Source of the DNA: Candidatus Aenigmatarchaeota archaeon
GTDB taxonomy: Archaea; Aenigmatarchaeota; Aenigmatarchaeia; QMZP01; QMZT01
NCBI GenBank assembly: GCA_003663325.1
Contig: QMZT01000007.1
Location: 1 to 39,896 of the forward strand
Direction of reading: 5' to 3'
Length of the DNA: 39,896 bases
Below the pieces are notes generated by a model, which was given only the letters and a program-made list of their open reading frames with translations, was not told the DNA's origin and did not search any database. The translations under genes and the position numbers were made by a program. This document shows, piece after piece, positions 27,521 through 36,491 of the stretch (within the stretch, counting starts at the first letter, position 1; each line of letters starts with the position of its first letter).

Positions 27521-28168
27521 TTATGATGTAATAATCTTTTCTACATATTTTACCTTCTCCAATGGAGCCACTATGGTAAGAACATCACCTGGCATTATTT
27601 TTGTATTCTCATTCGGTAATAAGGCTTCCCCGTTCCTGTATATAGTGCAAACTATGACATTCTTTCCTATATCCTTTACCTTCTTGTCTATTGCCTTAGA
27701 AGTTTCCGGAACGAGGATCTCAAATATTTCAACCTTTCCTGCACCACTGAATTCGAGATGCCTTCTTCCAGGTGTTTCCAGTGCCTTCTTAAAAGCTGAG
27801 ACTATAACATTTGTTGTATTTATTATTGATTTTATGCCAAGCTTCATAAAAACTGGCTCATTGCTTATGTTATTTACCCTGCTTATTATATTGTTTGCTC
27901 CTCTGTTCTTTATTATCTCGCAAGCCAAAAGGTTTGTTTTGTCATCAGATGTAACGACTACAACGGCATCCGCATGCTCAACATCCGCATCCCTCAGAAT
28001 ACTATCTTCTGTTGCATCGCCATGCAATACCAAGGCATCAAGCCTACCAGCAAGCTCCTCTGCTCTTTTCTCATCCCTCTCTATAATAATAACATCGTTC
28101 TTTTCCTTTATCAAAAACTCTGCCAAACTCTGGCCTACCTCTCCACCGCCAACAATCACAACTCTCAT
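27521..28168 (-). CDS. TrkA-family potassium uptake regulatory protein (TrkA-N and TrkA-C)
   Basis: MRVVIVGGGEVGQSLAEFLIKEKNDVIIIERDEKRAEELAGRLDALVLHGDATE. Confidence 0.92.
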   Translation of the reverse strand: MRVVIVGGGEVGQSLAEFLIKEKNDVIIIERDEKRAEELAGRLDALVLHGDATEDSILRDADVEHADAVVVVTSDDKTNLLACEIIKNRGANNIISRVNNISNEPVFMKLGIKSIINTTNVIVSAFKKALETPGRRHLEFSGAGKVEIFEILVPETSKAIDKKVKDIGKNVIVCTIYRNGEALLPNENTKIMPGDVLTIVAPLEKVKYVEKIITS

Positions 28169-28216
28169 ATTATTTTATTTCTTTCAGACTTATTAATGCT
28201 TTTTTATTTCAAAAAA

Positions 28217-29047
28217 TCAGGCCAGCTTAACAAACCTATCCCCCTTTCTCTTATATCCAAGAGATGGTAAAAGCTCGTTTATAATATATTTCTCTAGTTC
28301 TTCTTCCATTCGCTGATAAGCAATCACTGCCCCTCCATATGCATTTTCCAGTTTCTCGAATCTTTTATCAAGCTCCTCTTTCCATATACGAAGGTGCTCG
28401 CCTAAATGTGAGGCATAGTATCCAGCCTTTTCCAGTGCTTCGCTGCTTTCTGAAAGTCCATGCATGCACTCATCAATTATTGATAATATAATCTCCAGCC
28501 CTCTGTCCCTTGTTTTAACATCCTTTCTATATTCCCTTGTCTCTTCCTCGAATCTTCTAATCCCATTATAATGCTCGCTCATATTATTGACTATTTCCTG
28601 GGTGAAATACCTTATGTCTTCAGGCTTTAATGGGTATATAGTAAGGTCATTGCCTGTACCCCTTTTCTTTACAAAAAGATGACTGCAAAGCCTTTTAACC
28701 TTGCCCATGGCCCTATCCAAAGGTGGGAATATCTTATACTCGTGCATACCAAAAGAATCTGGTACTATGTATTCTCTAAAAACTTCACAGGCAATGTCGC
28801 ATATATCAACGGTATCCAAAACCTCTGCTTCCTCCCTTCCAAATAACCCAATCCTTTTCTTATGAGATTTCTCTTCAGCCGCTTTGGTTAATTCTGGTAT
28901 GATATTATTTATTATGCTACGTGGCGAAATATACATTTCCTCTCCCTTTTCCTTAAGCGTTTGGGCAAGATTATCTATTGTCAGCGCCTCTTTAATATCA
29001 ATCCTTGGTATCACTAACTCTTTTTCAGCTCTTTTTACCCTGCTCAT
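28217..29047 (-). CDS. Hypothetical protein (276 aa)
   Basis: Long ORF in a packed co-directional arrangement; no recognised family; helical/charged composition. Confidence 0.75.
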   Translation of the reverse strand: MSRVKRAEKELVIPRIDIKEALTIDNLAQTLKEKGEEMYISPRSIINNIIPELTKAAEEKSHKKRIGLFGREEAEVLDTVDICDIACEVFREYIVPDSFGMHEYKIFPPLDRAMGKVKRLCSHLFVKKRGTGNDLTIYPLKPEDIRYFTQEIVNNMSEHYNGIRRFEEETREYRKDVKTRDRGLEIILSIIDECMHGLSESSEALEKAGYYASHLGEHLRIWKEELDKRFEKLENAYGGAVIAYQRMEEELEKYIINELLPSLGYKRKGDRFVKLA

Positions 29048-29107
29048 AGTTTTTTGTTGGTAGTGAATTTTAAATATTGGGTGTGTACAAAAAATAAAAT
29101 AGATAAA

Positions 29108-30040
29108 ATGTTTTATGTTCGTAATGGGATTATGATCGTATTGATAATATTTTTAATTATTTTTCTATTTCAAGATTTATCCTTAGCAAAGGTTTATAGA
29201 GGTGATGGCACATACAGGCTAAGAGCAGGTGATAGCGTTATAGCATCCAATAATATAAGGTTGAATGTAACTACAATAGAATTAAACTCTTTTAGTTTTA
29301 ATAACTATGAAAATGAAGCTGAAATAGAGCTTGAAGGCGGAAATGAGTTAGGGGATATGTGTAACTACGGCTTACCTGAAACTATCAGACTCTTTGTTAA
29401 GGAATTACCGATCAAAAAGGAATGGTGTGGTTTGGAGCTAACCATAAAAAGTGTAAGAGGTGAGTGGAAGAAAGATCAAACAACACAAGGAGAGTGGGTA
29501 GAGATAGGGGTTAAGAGCAAGCAATATTTCAAAACCTTTACCATAGAATTCTATCCAGGATGGAATATGTTCTCCTCACCAATCGATTTTTGCCCCATCT
29601 TTGGTTACTTTCACGTAAAGGTGATTGAGAATACGTGCGGTGATTTGGATCTATGGCATTACAGCGCTTCTATCGTTAAAGAGTATACAAATAGTAAAGT
29701 AATAGGGAGCAGATCAGCTTATTGGTTTAAAGTAAATAAAAGGTGTCATATAACATTATGGGGCCCTCCTGCTCCATACAATTATGATGAACGCGGTGTT
29801 CTTTTATACAAGGGTTGGAATCAGATAGGAGTTGGTTACGAAGAGGTTAGATGGGATGATATAAAGGGTAATTGTGAACTTCTTAGCGGTCCATGGAGAT
29901 GGAACCCTATAACCCAAAGTTATGAAAAGCCTAAAAATGGTATATTAAAACCTGGTGAGGGTTACTGGGTAAAGGTAAAAGAAACTTGTAGATCTGGGAA
30001 AGGTATAGAGAGGGTATCTATACCCACACCGCCAGAGTGA
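29108..30040 (+). CDS. Secreted protein with signal peptide and two GWN…GYWVK/YWFKV-type repeats
   Basis: MFYVRNGIMIVLIIFLIIFLFQDLSLAK leader; PGWNMFSSPI…AYWFKVNKRC and KGWNQIGVGY…GEGYWVKVKETC. ORF-track TTG start at 29054 judged unlikely. Confidence 0.75.
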   Translation: MFYVRNGIMIVLIIFLIIFLFQDLSLAKVYRGDGTYRLRAGDSVIASNNIRLNVTTIELNSFSFNNYENEAEIELEGGNELGDMCNYGLPETIRLFVKELPIKKEWCGLELTIKSVRGEWKKDQTTQGEWVEIGVKSKQYFKTFTIEFYPGWNMFSSPIDFCPIFGYFHVKVIENTCGDLDLWHYSASIVKEYTNSKVIGSRSAYWFKVNKRCHITLWGPPAPYNYDERGVLLYKGWNQIGVGYEEVRWDDIKGNCELLSGPWRWNPITQSYEKPKNGILKPGEGYWVKVKETCRSGKGIERVSIPTPPE

Positions 30041-30044
30041 TAGT

Positions 30045-30263
30045 ATGAGAAAAGTGTATGCATTGTTAATAATAATTTTGATCATGGTAGTAGTTTTAAT
30101 CGGATATGTAGTTATTATGCAAGTATCCAATCAGGCACAGCGAATACAAAGCACACCACAAACCACTCTGGAGCATCAAAAACAGGCACAAATCATTGAG
30201 AAAAAGAATAAAACTAATATAACAGAGAGCGAAGAACTCCCACCGCCACCACCAGCTATTTAG
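30045..30263 (+). CDS. Small single-span membrane-anchored protein with Pro-rich tail
   Basis: VYALLIIILIMVVVLIGYVVIM helix, ELPPPPPAI terminus; 4 nt after upstream gene. Confidence 0.65.
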   Translation: MRKVYALLIIILIMVVVLIGYVVIMQVSNQAQRIQSTPQTTLEHQKQAQIIEKKNKTNITESEELPPPPPAI

Positions 30264-30272
30264 TGTCATCCT

Positions 30273-31160
30273 TTAACTATATATCTCCTTTGCCTTATCT
30301 GCAGCACAGGCAAATGCCGTAGCTATAATAGATTTTACTCTTTTCATTTCCTCTGGCTTTATTGCAAAGCAACTCCTATAATCGTCTCTCAGCCCCTCAT
30401 ACATATATGTTGCCTTCTTGACCTCTAATTGTATAACATTAACCTTTTTATCCGGCTTTCCATAGTTTTGTGTTATAAAACCACCTTTATATGGGCGATT
30501 CTTTTCAACCCTCATCCCGTATGCTTGTGCTTCCTCTTTTAATGCCTCATAAAATGCGGAGATTATTTTATGATGCGAAGCCTTATCGTTTGCCGTTCCT
30601 ATTACAAAATCTGGCCTTTCTTTACCTTCATCTGGCGTGCCTTTAAGTCCTATTGAGCTCATGGAGTGACAGTCAAACATTAATGCAAAACCAAGCTCCT
30701 GTTTCATTTCTTCAATAGCTTCTTTAAGAAGGGTATGGTATCTATCATAAAGGCTTAACAGCATCTCCTTCTCGCTAGCGCTGTACTCCTCTCTCAATAT
30801 TTCCTCACCGGTTAGCGATATCCCGTGCAACGGATCCTGTTGCAAATGTAACGGTAGCTTTTTGTTATGCTGCTCGTCTCTGAATCTATTCATATTTACA
30901 AGATATGGATTGAGCTTTGATATAACAACAATACCTTTGGAAGTATCATAAAGCTGTTCTGTGAAAAGGTCTGTGCCGATAAGCAAGGATTTTCCAATGT
31001 TTAGCTTATGCCTAAGCTTAGCTAGAATTAAAGTCCCACCGTGAGGTATGGATAATATGTAATCTTTGGTTCTTATTTTTGAAAATACGAGCTCCTCAAT
31101 GCTCACCTTTTTCTGCATCTTAGCCAGTATATCAATTACCTCGATCATTCCTGCACCCAA
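30273..31160 (-). CDS. N-formylglutamate amidohydrolase-like protein
   Basis: LSIPHGGTL…GTDLFTEQLYDTSKG…LYDRYHTLL…LMFDCHSMSSIG…ERPDFVIGT…NRPYKGGFITQNYG. Confidence 0.85.
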   Translation of the reverse strand: MGAGMIEVIDILAKMQKKVSIEELVFSKIRTKDYILSIPHGGTLILAKLRHKLNIGKSLLIGTDLFTEQLYDTSKGIVVISKLNPYLVNMNRFRDEQHNKKLPLHLQQDPLHGISLTGEEILREEYSASEKEMLLSLYDRYHTLLKEAIEEMKQELGFALMFDCHSMSSIGLKGTPDEGKERPDFVIGTANDKASHHKIISAFYEALKEEAQAYGMRVEKNRPYKGGFITQNYGKPDKKVNVIQLEVKKATYMYEGLRDDYRSCFAIKPEEMKRVKSIIATAFACAADKAKEIYS

Positions 31161-31179
31161 AAAAATAAAACTGCTTGCC

Positions 31180-32301
31180 TTACTTTACCTTTACCATAAC
31201 CTTTCCTATACGCCAACCACCCGTTCCTCCAAACCTTATTGTGTTTATACCGCAAGTAATGTAGTCTTTGTTAAATGTGATGTTATTCCACCCTTCTTTT
31301 ATAGTTTGTACATTCAATCGCTTGTTATTTAGTTCTATTTTCAATGCTCCAGGCTTGTATATATTTTCAACATAGAAGGCGAGCTCGCCATTATTGCTTT
31401 TTAACATCTCACAGATTTCTTTACTCACATTTATTTCCATGCTCCTTTCCGTTTTTGTGGTTGACAAAATTATATCCAGTCTCATATCATCTATGTCAAA
31501 CATACCATCTATTGCTTTGACCGCTATTATATTTGTTCCGAGGTTTATCGGCACCTCTGGATAGGTTATATTTACCCTAACTAAATGTTCTGGCCTGTCT
31601 TTGTATATAACCTTTCCGTTGAATTTTATTTCAAGCTCACCTCTTTGACCTTTAGTTGTATAGAAGCTCAATATACCTTTGTTCCATGCCTCTATTTCGT
31701 TTGCGTAAAGCTTAAAGGCAAAGATCTTCTCCGGTCCATACAGAGCGACAACCTGAAAGCCCTTTAGCTCGTATATTGTTGATCCCCAGAACATAAGCCC
31801 TGGTGGCAGGCATGAAACCTCTAGCACATTCGATTCTTTAACATTCCTTTTGTCTATTGTTATTTCATACTCCCTGAGATTTGCAATCTTATTAAACACC
31901 TCTTTCCCATTCCATTTTATAACAAGATTGTTCAGCAGATTGCTCTCTCCAATAAAGAATTTTATCTTCACTTCCTTAAGCCCATCCAAGATGTGCTCAT
32001 CTATCCTAACATCCCATTTTTTAAAATCCTTACCAAAATAACTATTGCTTGTTCCGATGCTTGGCCTTTTAAAAACAACCTCTTTATTTGTTCTCCCCAC
32101 AGTAAAAGAGCCAAACCCAATACTTCTTTCTACATTATCCTCCAAGTAACCAACATTTCCGAGAGCAAACTCAGCAATAAGTTTTTCTTTGCCAGGAGCG
32201 CTTGCCGACAAAAAATCTGCAAGTGGCCCACCAAATATCCCTATCAACAGCATTACTATCGCAGCTGCTATAAGAACATAGATAAAATCGTCCATATGCA
32301 C
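31180..32301 (-). CDS. Membrane-anchored protein with three similar beta-rich repeats
   Basis: N-terminal FIYVLIAAAIVMLLIGIFGG helix; repeated pattern …FxI/FY…LxIxxNxK…N.I…; no recognised family. Confidence 0.75.
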   Translation of the reverse strand: MHMDDFIYVLIAAAIVMLLIGIFGGPLADFLSASAPGKEKLIAEFALGNVGYLEDNVERSIGFGSFTVGRTNKEVVFKRPSIGTSNSYFGKDFKKWDVRIDEHILDGLKEVKIKFFIGESNLLNNLVIKWNGKEVFNKIANLREYEITIDKRNVKESNVLEVSCLPPGLMFWGSTIYELKGFQVVALYGPEKIFAFKLYANEIEAWNKGILSFYTTKGQRGELEIKFNGKVIYKDRPEHLVRVNITYPEVPINLGTNIIAVKAIDGMFDIDDMRLDIILSTTKTERSMEINVSKEICEMLKSNNGELAFYVENIYKPGALKIELNNKRLNVQTIKEGWNNITFNKDYITCGINTIRFGGTGGWRIGKVMVKVK

Positions 32302-32343
32302 ACCACTTTTATTTTATATTTTTCCTTGCAAGTTTTAAATATT

Positions 32344-33339
32344 ATGAAACTCATTAAGATGGATTTAAAAAGTGGTGAAGTTGTTGTTTTGCCTTTGGAT
32401 AAGGACGACTTGTGGCATTTGTTTAATATTATTGAGAAGGGAGATATTGTTAAGGCAAAGACCAGGCGAAGGGTTGCAATAAAAAGTGGGGATGTAATAA
32501 AGTATGGCGAAAGAAAAAGTGTTGTGCTTGGCATAGAGGTAGAAAAAACGGAGTTTGAGAGGTACACGGGGGTATTGAAGATCTTGGGGAAAATAATTGA
32601 AGGTCCAAAAGATATCGAGCTATCTTATCACAGTATAAAAGTGAGTATTGGTGAAAAGCTGACTATAATAAAAGAGTGGAGGAAGGAGCAATTGGAAAGG
32701 ATTGAAAAGAGCGTGAAGAAGGAAAAGCCTGTACTTGTGTGCCTAATAGACAGGGAACAAGCATATTTTTTTAGAATAGGTGAGAGTGGTGCAGATATGC
32801 TTGCTAATATAAAATGTCATGTTAGCGATGAAGAAAGAGAAAAATACTATAAGGAAGCTTTAGCCTTCATTAAAAAGCATGCCCAGCATGAGAACATAAT
32901 TATTGCAGGCCCCGGATTTGAAAGAGAAAACCTTTTCAGATTTATAAAGAAAATGGATAAGGATATTGCCAAGAGAATTGTATTAGAGCATGTTTCATAT
33001 ACAGGGTATGCAGGCATTAACGAACTTTTGAAAAAGGCAAAGAGCAAAATTATAAAAGATGCTAGGATAGCTAGAGAATCAAGAATTGTTAATAAATTTT
33101 TTGAAGAGCTCGCCAAGAACGGCTTGGCTGTTTATGGCGATAAGGATATTAAAAGGGCGCTAGCGTTGGGAGCCATAGATATGCTTATTATCTCTCAAAA
33201 TGTTATCCAAAGCTACGAGGATATCATGAAGGATGTTGAAAGGCAGGGTGGGAGAATAGCTATAGTTAGTGATGATCATGATGTGGGCAAGCAATTCGGC
33301 CATTTTGGCATAGGCGCGTTGTTGAGATTTAAAATCTAA
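32344..33339 (+). CDS. pelA: mRNA surveillance protein pelota homologue (aPelota)
   Basis: MKLIKMDLKSGEVVVLPLDKDDLWHLFNIIEKGDIVKAKTRR…IIAGPGFERENLFRFI…IVSDDHDVGKQFGHFGIGALLRF; start moved to ATG 32344. Confidence 0.95.
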   Translation: MKLIKMDLKSGEVVVLPLDKDDLWHLFNIIEKGDIVKAKTRRRVAIKSGDVIKYGERKSVVLGIEVEKTEFERYTGVLKILGKIIEGPKDIELSYHSIKVSIGEKLTIIKEWRKEQLERIEKSVKKEKPVLVCLIDREQAYFFRIGESGADMLANIKCHVSDEEREKYYKEALAFIKKHAQHENIIIAGPGFERENLFRFIKKMDKDIAKRIVLEHVSYTGYAGINELLKKAKSKIIKDARIARESRIVNKFFEELAKNGLAVYGDKDIKRALALGAIDMLIISQNVIQSYEDIMKDVERQGGRIAIVSDDHDVGKQFGHFGIGALLRFKI

Positions 33340-34370
33340 GATCTTAATATCTCTCTGAAATACCTAAAACCAACAACCTTCTCTACATCTTCTGGCTTCA
33401 CACCCATCATCTTTAATGTGTTCAAAAATATCTCTTTCACCATTTCCAGCTCTTTATCATCTAACTCTATCTCTATATCACCAAAGTATACCTTGCTCCT
33501 CTTTACAATCTCATACCTTCCGTGTGTTTTATTTCCAGGTGTATGAGGCACAACATTTCTATCGTAAAGTTCTTCCAATGTAGCAAACTCTGCAGAGATT
33601 ATATCAAGGGGGAAGCCTGGTATTCTTGTTCTCGTGTGTATCTCATCTGTAGGTATGAACCTTGCCTTTCTTCTTGTGCCTCTTGGTTTTTCTTCTCTAA
33701 CATAGAAAGGAAATAATTTGACAACCTTTGCTATCAATTTATCTATGGCATCATCTAGCTCATCTTCCTCAAGCTTCCCTTTCTTTGTATGCCACACCCA
33801 TCTTATCGCTAAAAAGTCCTGCGGTGTTACCAATCTTCTTTTTTCCTCATCATCCAGCTTACCATACATTTTCTCATATTTCTCTACACCAATTATTTTT
33901 TTTGCTATCTTGTAAAATGTTTGCATAGGCATCTTTATTCTTCCACTTGCAAAACATGGTTCATGCCAAATCACATCCATATTTCTCATCATTACACAAT
34001 CGACAGCCTGTTGTTTCAAAATTCTTTTTATGTATCTTCTTTTATTTTGTAAATATTCCCTACAAAATCTCGCTAGCTTTGGGTCTTTTCTTTCAAGCTC
34101 CCTTAAGTAAAGGGGGTTGGACTCTATGATATAGTCTACAACTTCCGCTTCATTTTCCGCTCTTTTAAATCTCTTTCTCTTCTTACCTAAAGCGACCCTG
34201 TATTCCATGGTATATAGCAACTCTCTGTATTCATCTCTCCTATCATCAAGCTCACCCATTATATATCCAAGTTGCCTATCGGGGATAGCACTTCCATATA
34301 AATTTGCTGCAAACACAAGCTCTCTATACATATCTGCACAAGACAAATACAACACATCATAATGGTTCAT
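33336..34370 (-). CDS. Hypothetical protein (344 aa)
   Basis: Long intact ORF, charged/basic composition, no signal peptide, no recognised family. Confidence 0.78.
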   Translation of the reverse strand: MNHYDVLYLSCADMYRELVFAANLYGSAIPDRQLGYIMGELDDRRDEYRELLYTMEYRVALGKKRKRFKRAENEAEVVDYIIESNPLYLRELERKDPKLARFCREYLQNKRRYIKRILKQQAVDCVMMRNMDVIWHEPCFASGRIKMPMQTFYKIAKKIIGVEKYEKMYGKLDDEEKRRLVTPQDFLAIRWVWHTKKGKLEEDELDDAIDKLIAKVVKLFPFYVREEKPRGTRRKARFIPTDEIHTRTRIPGFPLDIISAEFATLEELYDRNVVPHTPGNKTHGRYEIVKRSKVYFGDIEIELDDKELEMVKEIFLNTLKMMGVKPEDVEKVVGFRYFREILRS

Positions 34371-34393
34371 ACTACCACTATTAAATAATAAAT

Positions 34394-35197
34394 TTAAATT
34401 TTTATGCCCGCACCCTCAAATACCTTTTTCATCTTTAATGAATCTTGCTCAAGGATTGGGGACTCGGAGATTATTGTTATATTGAGCTTTCTTTTTACAA
34501 TCTCCTTTGCCAATGGCTCAAATGGTGGGTTATTATTTATTGGCGTGTGGTTCTTTTCTCCTTTCATTGTAAACTCTATGCCAGAAAAATGGGTATGAAG
34601 ATGCGTTATACTAAGCTTGCTAAGCTTATCAAATATCTCCGAATAGTTTATCTTCCCATATGCTCTTGCATAAAGATGGGCAAAATCAACCACGACTTCG
34701 CAACCCTTAACCTCTTTAGCTATTCTTATATTCTCCTCCAATGTACCAAAAGCTGTATGCTTTCCTGTTGTTTCTAAGCCAAGCTTTATGTTCCAACCAC
34801 GCCTCTCTATTTCATCTACCATTTTTATGCACGCTTGCTTTACCATCTCATAAGCTTTATCTTTTTGCATACCTCCATAATAGCCGGGATGGAAAACAAC
34901 TACGCTTGCGTTCATGTAATAGCCGCGCTCACAACTATCTAATATCCTTTTCATACTCGCTTGCGCTTTCTCTTCATTACAAAGGTTTATAAAGTAGGGA
35001 GCATGTATGCTCAGCCTTACTCTGTGCTCTTCTGCAACCTTTCCCGCTTGCTTTGCAAGCTCGTTTCCCATCCTAACGCCTTGAACGAACTCCACCTCCA
35101 TGGCATTAAGCCCAAGCTTTGCCACGCTCTCTATGCCAGAAATAGTATCAGGCTTACTTATGGTTGGTATACCAGCAGGCCCGAGAAATATCTTCAT
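34394..35197 (-). CDS. Endonuclease IV-like / AP endonuclease family 2 TIM-barrel protein
   Basis: LGLNAMEVEFVQGVRM, LSIHAPYFINL, VVFHPGYYGG, KLGLETTGK, VVDFAHLYARAYG, HTHFSGIE, ISESPILEQDSL. Confidence 0.9.
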   Translation of the reverse strand: MKIFLGPAGIPTISKPDTISGIESVAKLGLNAMEVEFVQGVRMGNELAKQAGKVAEEHRVRLSIHAPYFINLCNEEKAQASMKRILDSCERGYYMNASVVVFHPGYYGGMQKDKAYEMVKQACIKMVDEIERRGWNIKLGLETTGKHTAFGTLEENIRIAKEVKGCEVVVDFAHLYARAYGKINYSEIFDKLSKLSITHLHTHFSGIEFTMKGEKNHTPINNNPPFEPLAKEIVKRKLNITIISESPILEQDSLKMKKVFEGAGIKI

Positions 35198-35202
35198 ATA
35201 AA

Positions 35203-36459
35203 TTATTTAAAAAATCTCTTTATATCATTTATTTTTACCTCTTCCTCTTTGCCGCTCTCCATATCCCTTATTTTAACAATACCCTGTGCTTTTTCTCTTT
35301 TCCCCAGGAATATTACATATTTAAAATTGGACTTGCTAGCATACTCAAGCTGATTCCTTAACCCCCTGTCCATTATATCCATCTCTACAACAATCCCTCG
35401 CTCTCTTAATTTGTTTGCTATCATTATATAGTCTTTAATAAGCTCCTTACTAATCACAGCAATGAAAACCTTTTCTTCATCCCTACCAATTTTGATACCC
35501 CTTTCATTCATTAAATCTATGAGCCTGTCTATACCAAAAGAAATGCCTACCGCTGGCACATCATAATTACCAATCAGCCCTATTAATTTGTCATATCTTC
35601 CACCACCACCTACACTTAGCCCATAGCCAGCATCTATCTCGAACACGGGCCCTGTATAGTAATCAAGCCCTCTTACCAAGGAAAGATCAACCTTTAAATA
35701 CTCCCTTATGCCAAACATGCCCGCATATCGTAATATTTCTCTAATCTCGCCCACACCTTCTTCCCCTGTCTTTATGCCTTTAACCTCCCTTTCAATAAAG
35801 CTTAAATCTTCCCCTTCCACTTTATCTAAAAAATTTATCACCTTGCCAGCTCCCATTTTCAACAATTCCTTTTCAACGCTATCCTTTCCGATCTTGTCCA
35901 ATTTATCCAGAACCCTAAATACCTCTATTATTTTGTTTCTCTTTACACCTGACTTTAAGGCTATCGCCTCGCTTATTTTTCTATTGTTTATTCTTATCAC
36001 AAAACTTCCAAGCCCTGTTTTCTTTAATATCTCACAAGCTAAAGCTATGCACTCTGTATCTGCGAGCATACTTTTGCTACCAACTATATCCATATCAGCC
36101 TGCCAAAACTCCCTGTATCGACCTTTTTGCGGATTATCATACCTCCATACTCTCCCTATTTGGTAGCGCTTGAAGGGCTTTATTAAATTTGGGTTATTTG
36201 CTACGAATCTTGCCAAAGATGTTGTAAGATCAAACCTTAGCCCAAGCTCCCTTCCACCCTTATCCCTAAAATAGTAAATCTCATCCTTTATTCCAGCTCC
36301 AGATTTTTTTGCAAGCAATTCAAAGCTTTCTAATGCAGGCGTCTCTAAAGGCAGGAAGCCATAAAGCTTGCACATTTCTTTTATTTTATCAACTATATAG
36401 AGTATTTTTTCCATCTCCTCTGGTGCTATATCTCTTGTGCCTTTCACAGCTCTGAACAT
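35203..36459 (-). CDS. hisS: Histidine--tRNA ligase
   Basis: VKGTRDIAPEE, FDLTTSLARFVA, RYQIGRVWRYDNPQKGRYREFWQADMDIVG, LVRGLDYYTGPVFE. Confidence 0.97.
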   Translation of the reverse strand: MFRAVKGTRDIAPEEMEKILYIVDKIKEMCKLYGFLPLETPALESFELLAKKSGAGIKDEIYYFRDKGGRELGLRFDLTTSLARFVANNPNLIKPFKRYQIGRVWRYDNPQKGRYREFWQADMDIVGSKSMLADTECIALACEILKKTGLGSFVIRINNRKISEAIALKSGVKRNKIIEVFRVLDKLDKIGKDSVEKELLKMGAGKVINFLDKVEGEDLSFIEREVKGIKTGEEGVGEIREILRYAGMFGIREYLKVDLSLVRGLDYYTGPVFEIDAGYGLSVGGGGRYDKLIGLIGNYDVPAVGISFGIDRLIDLMNERGIKIGRDEEKVFIAVISKELIKDYIMIANKLRERGIVVEMDIMDRGLRNQLEYASKSNFKYVIFLGKREKAQGIVKIRDMESGKEEEVKINDIKRFFK

Positions 36460-36491
36460 ATTATCCCCTGTTGAAGTTATTTATTAAAATT

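Noticed and set aside
27426-28196. 256-aa plus-strand ORF
   Set aside because: Antisense to TrkA-like gene; low-complexity Ser/Phe/Leu composition
31993-32343. N-terminal extension of the pelota ORF
   Set aside because: Antisense to the membrane-anchored protein; canonical pelota N-terminus MKLIKMDLKSGEV begins at 32344
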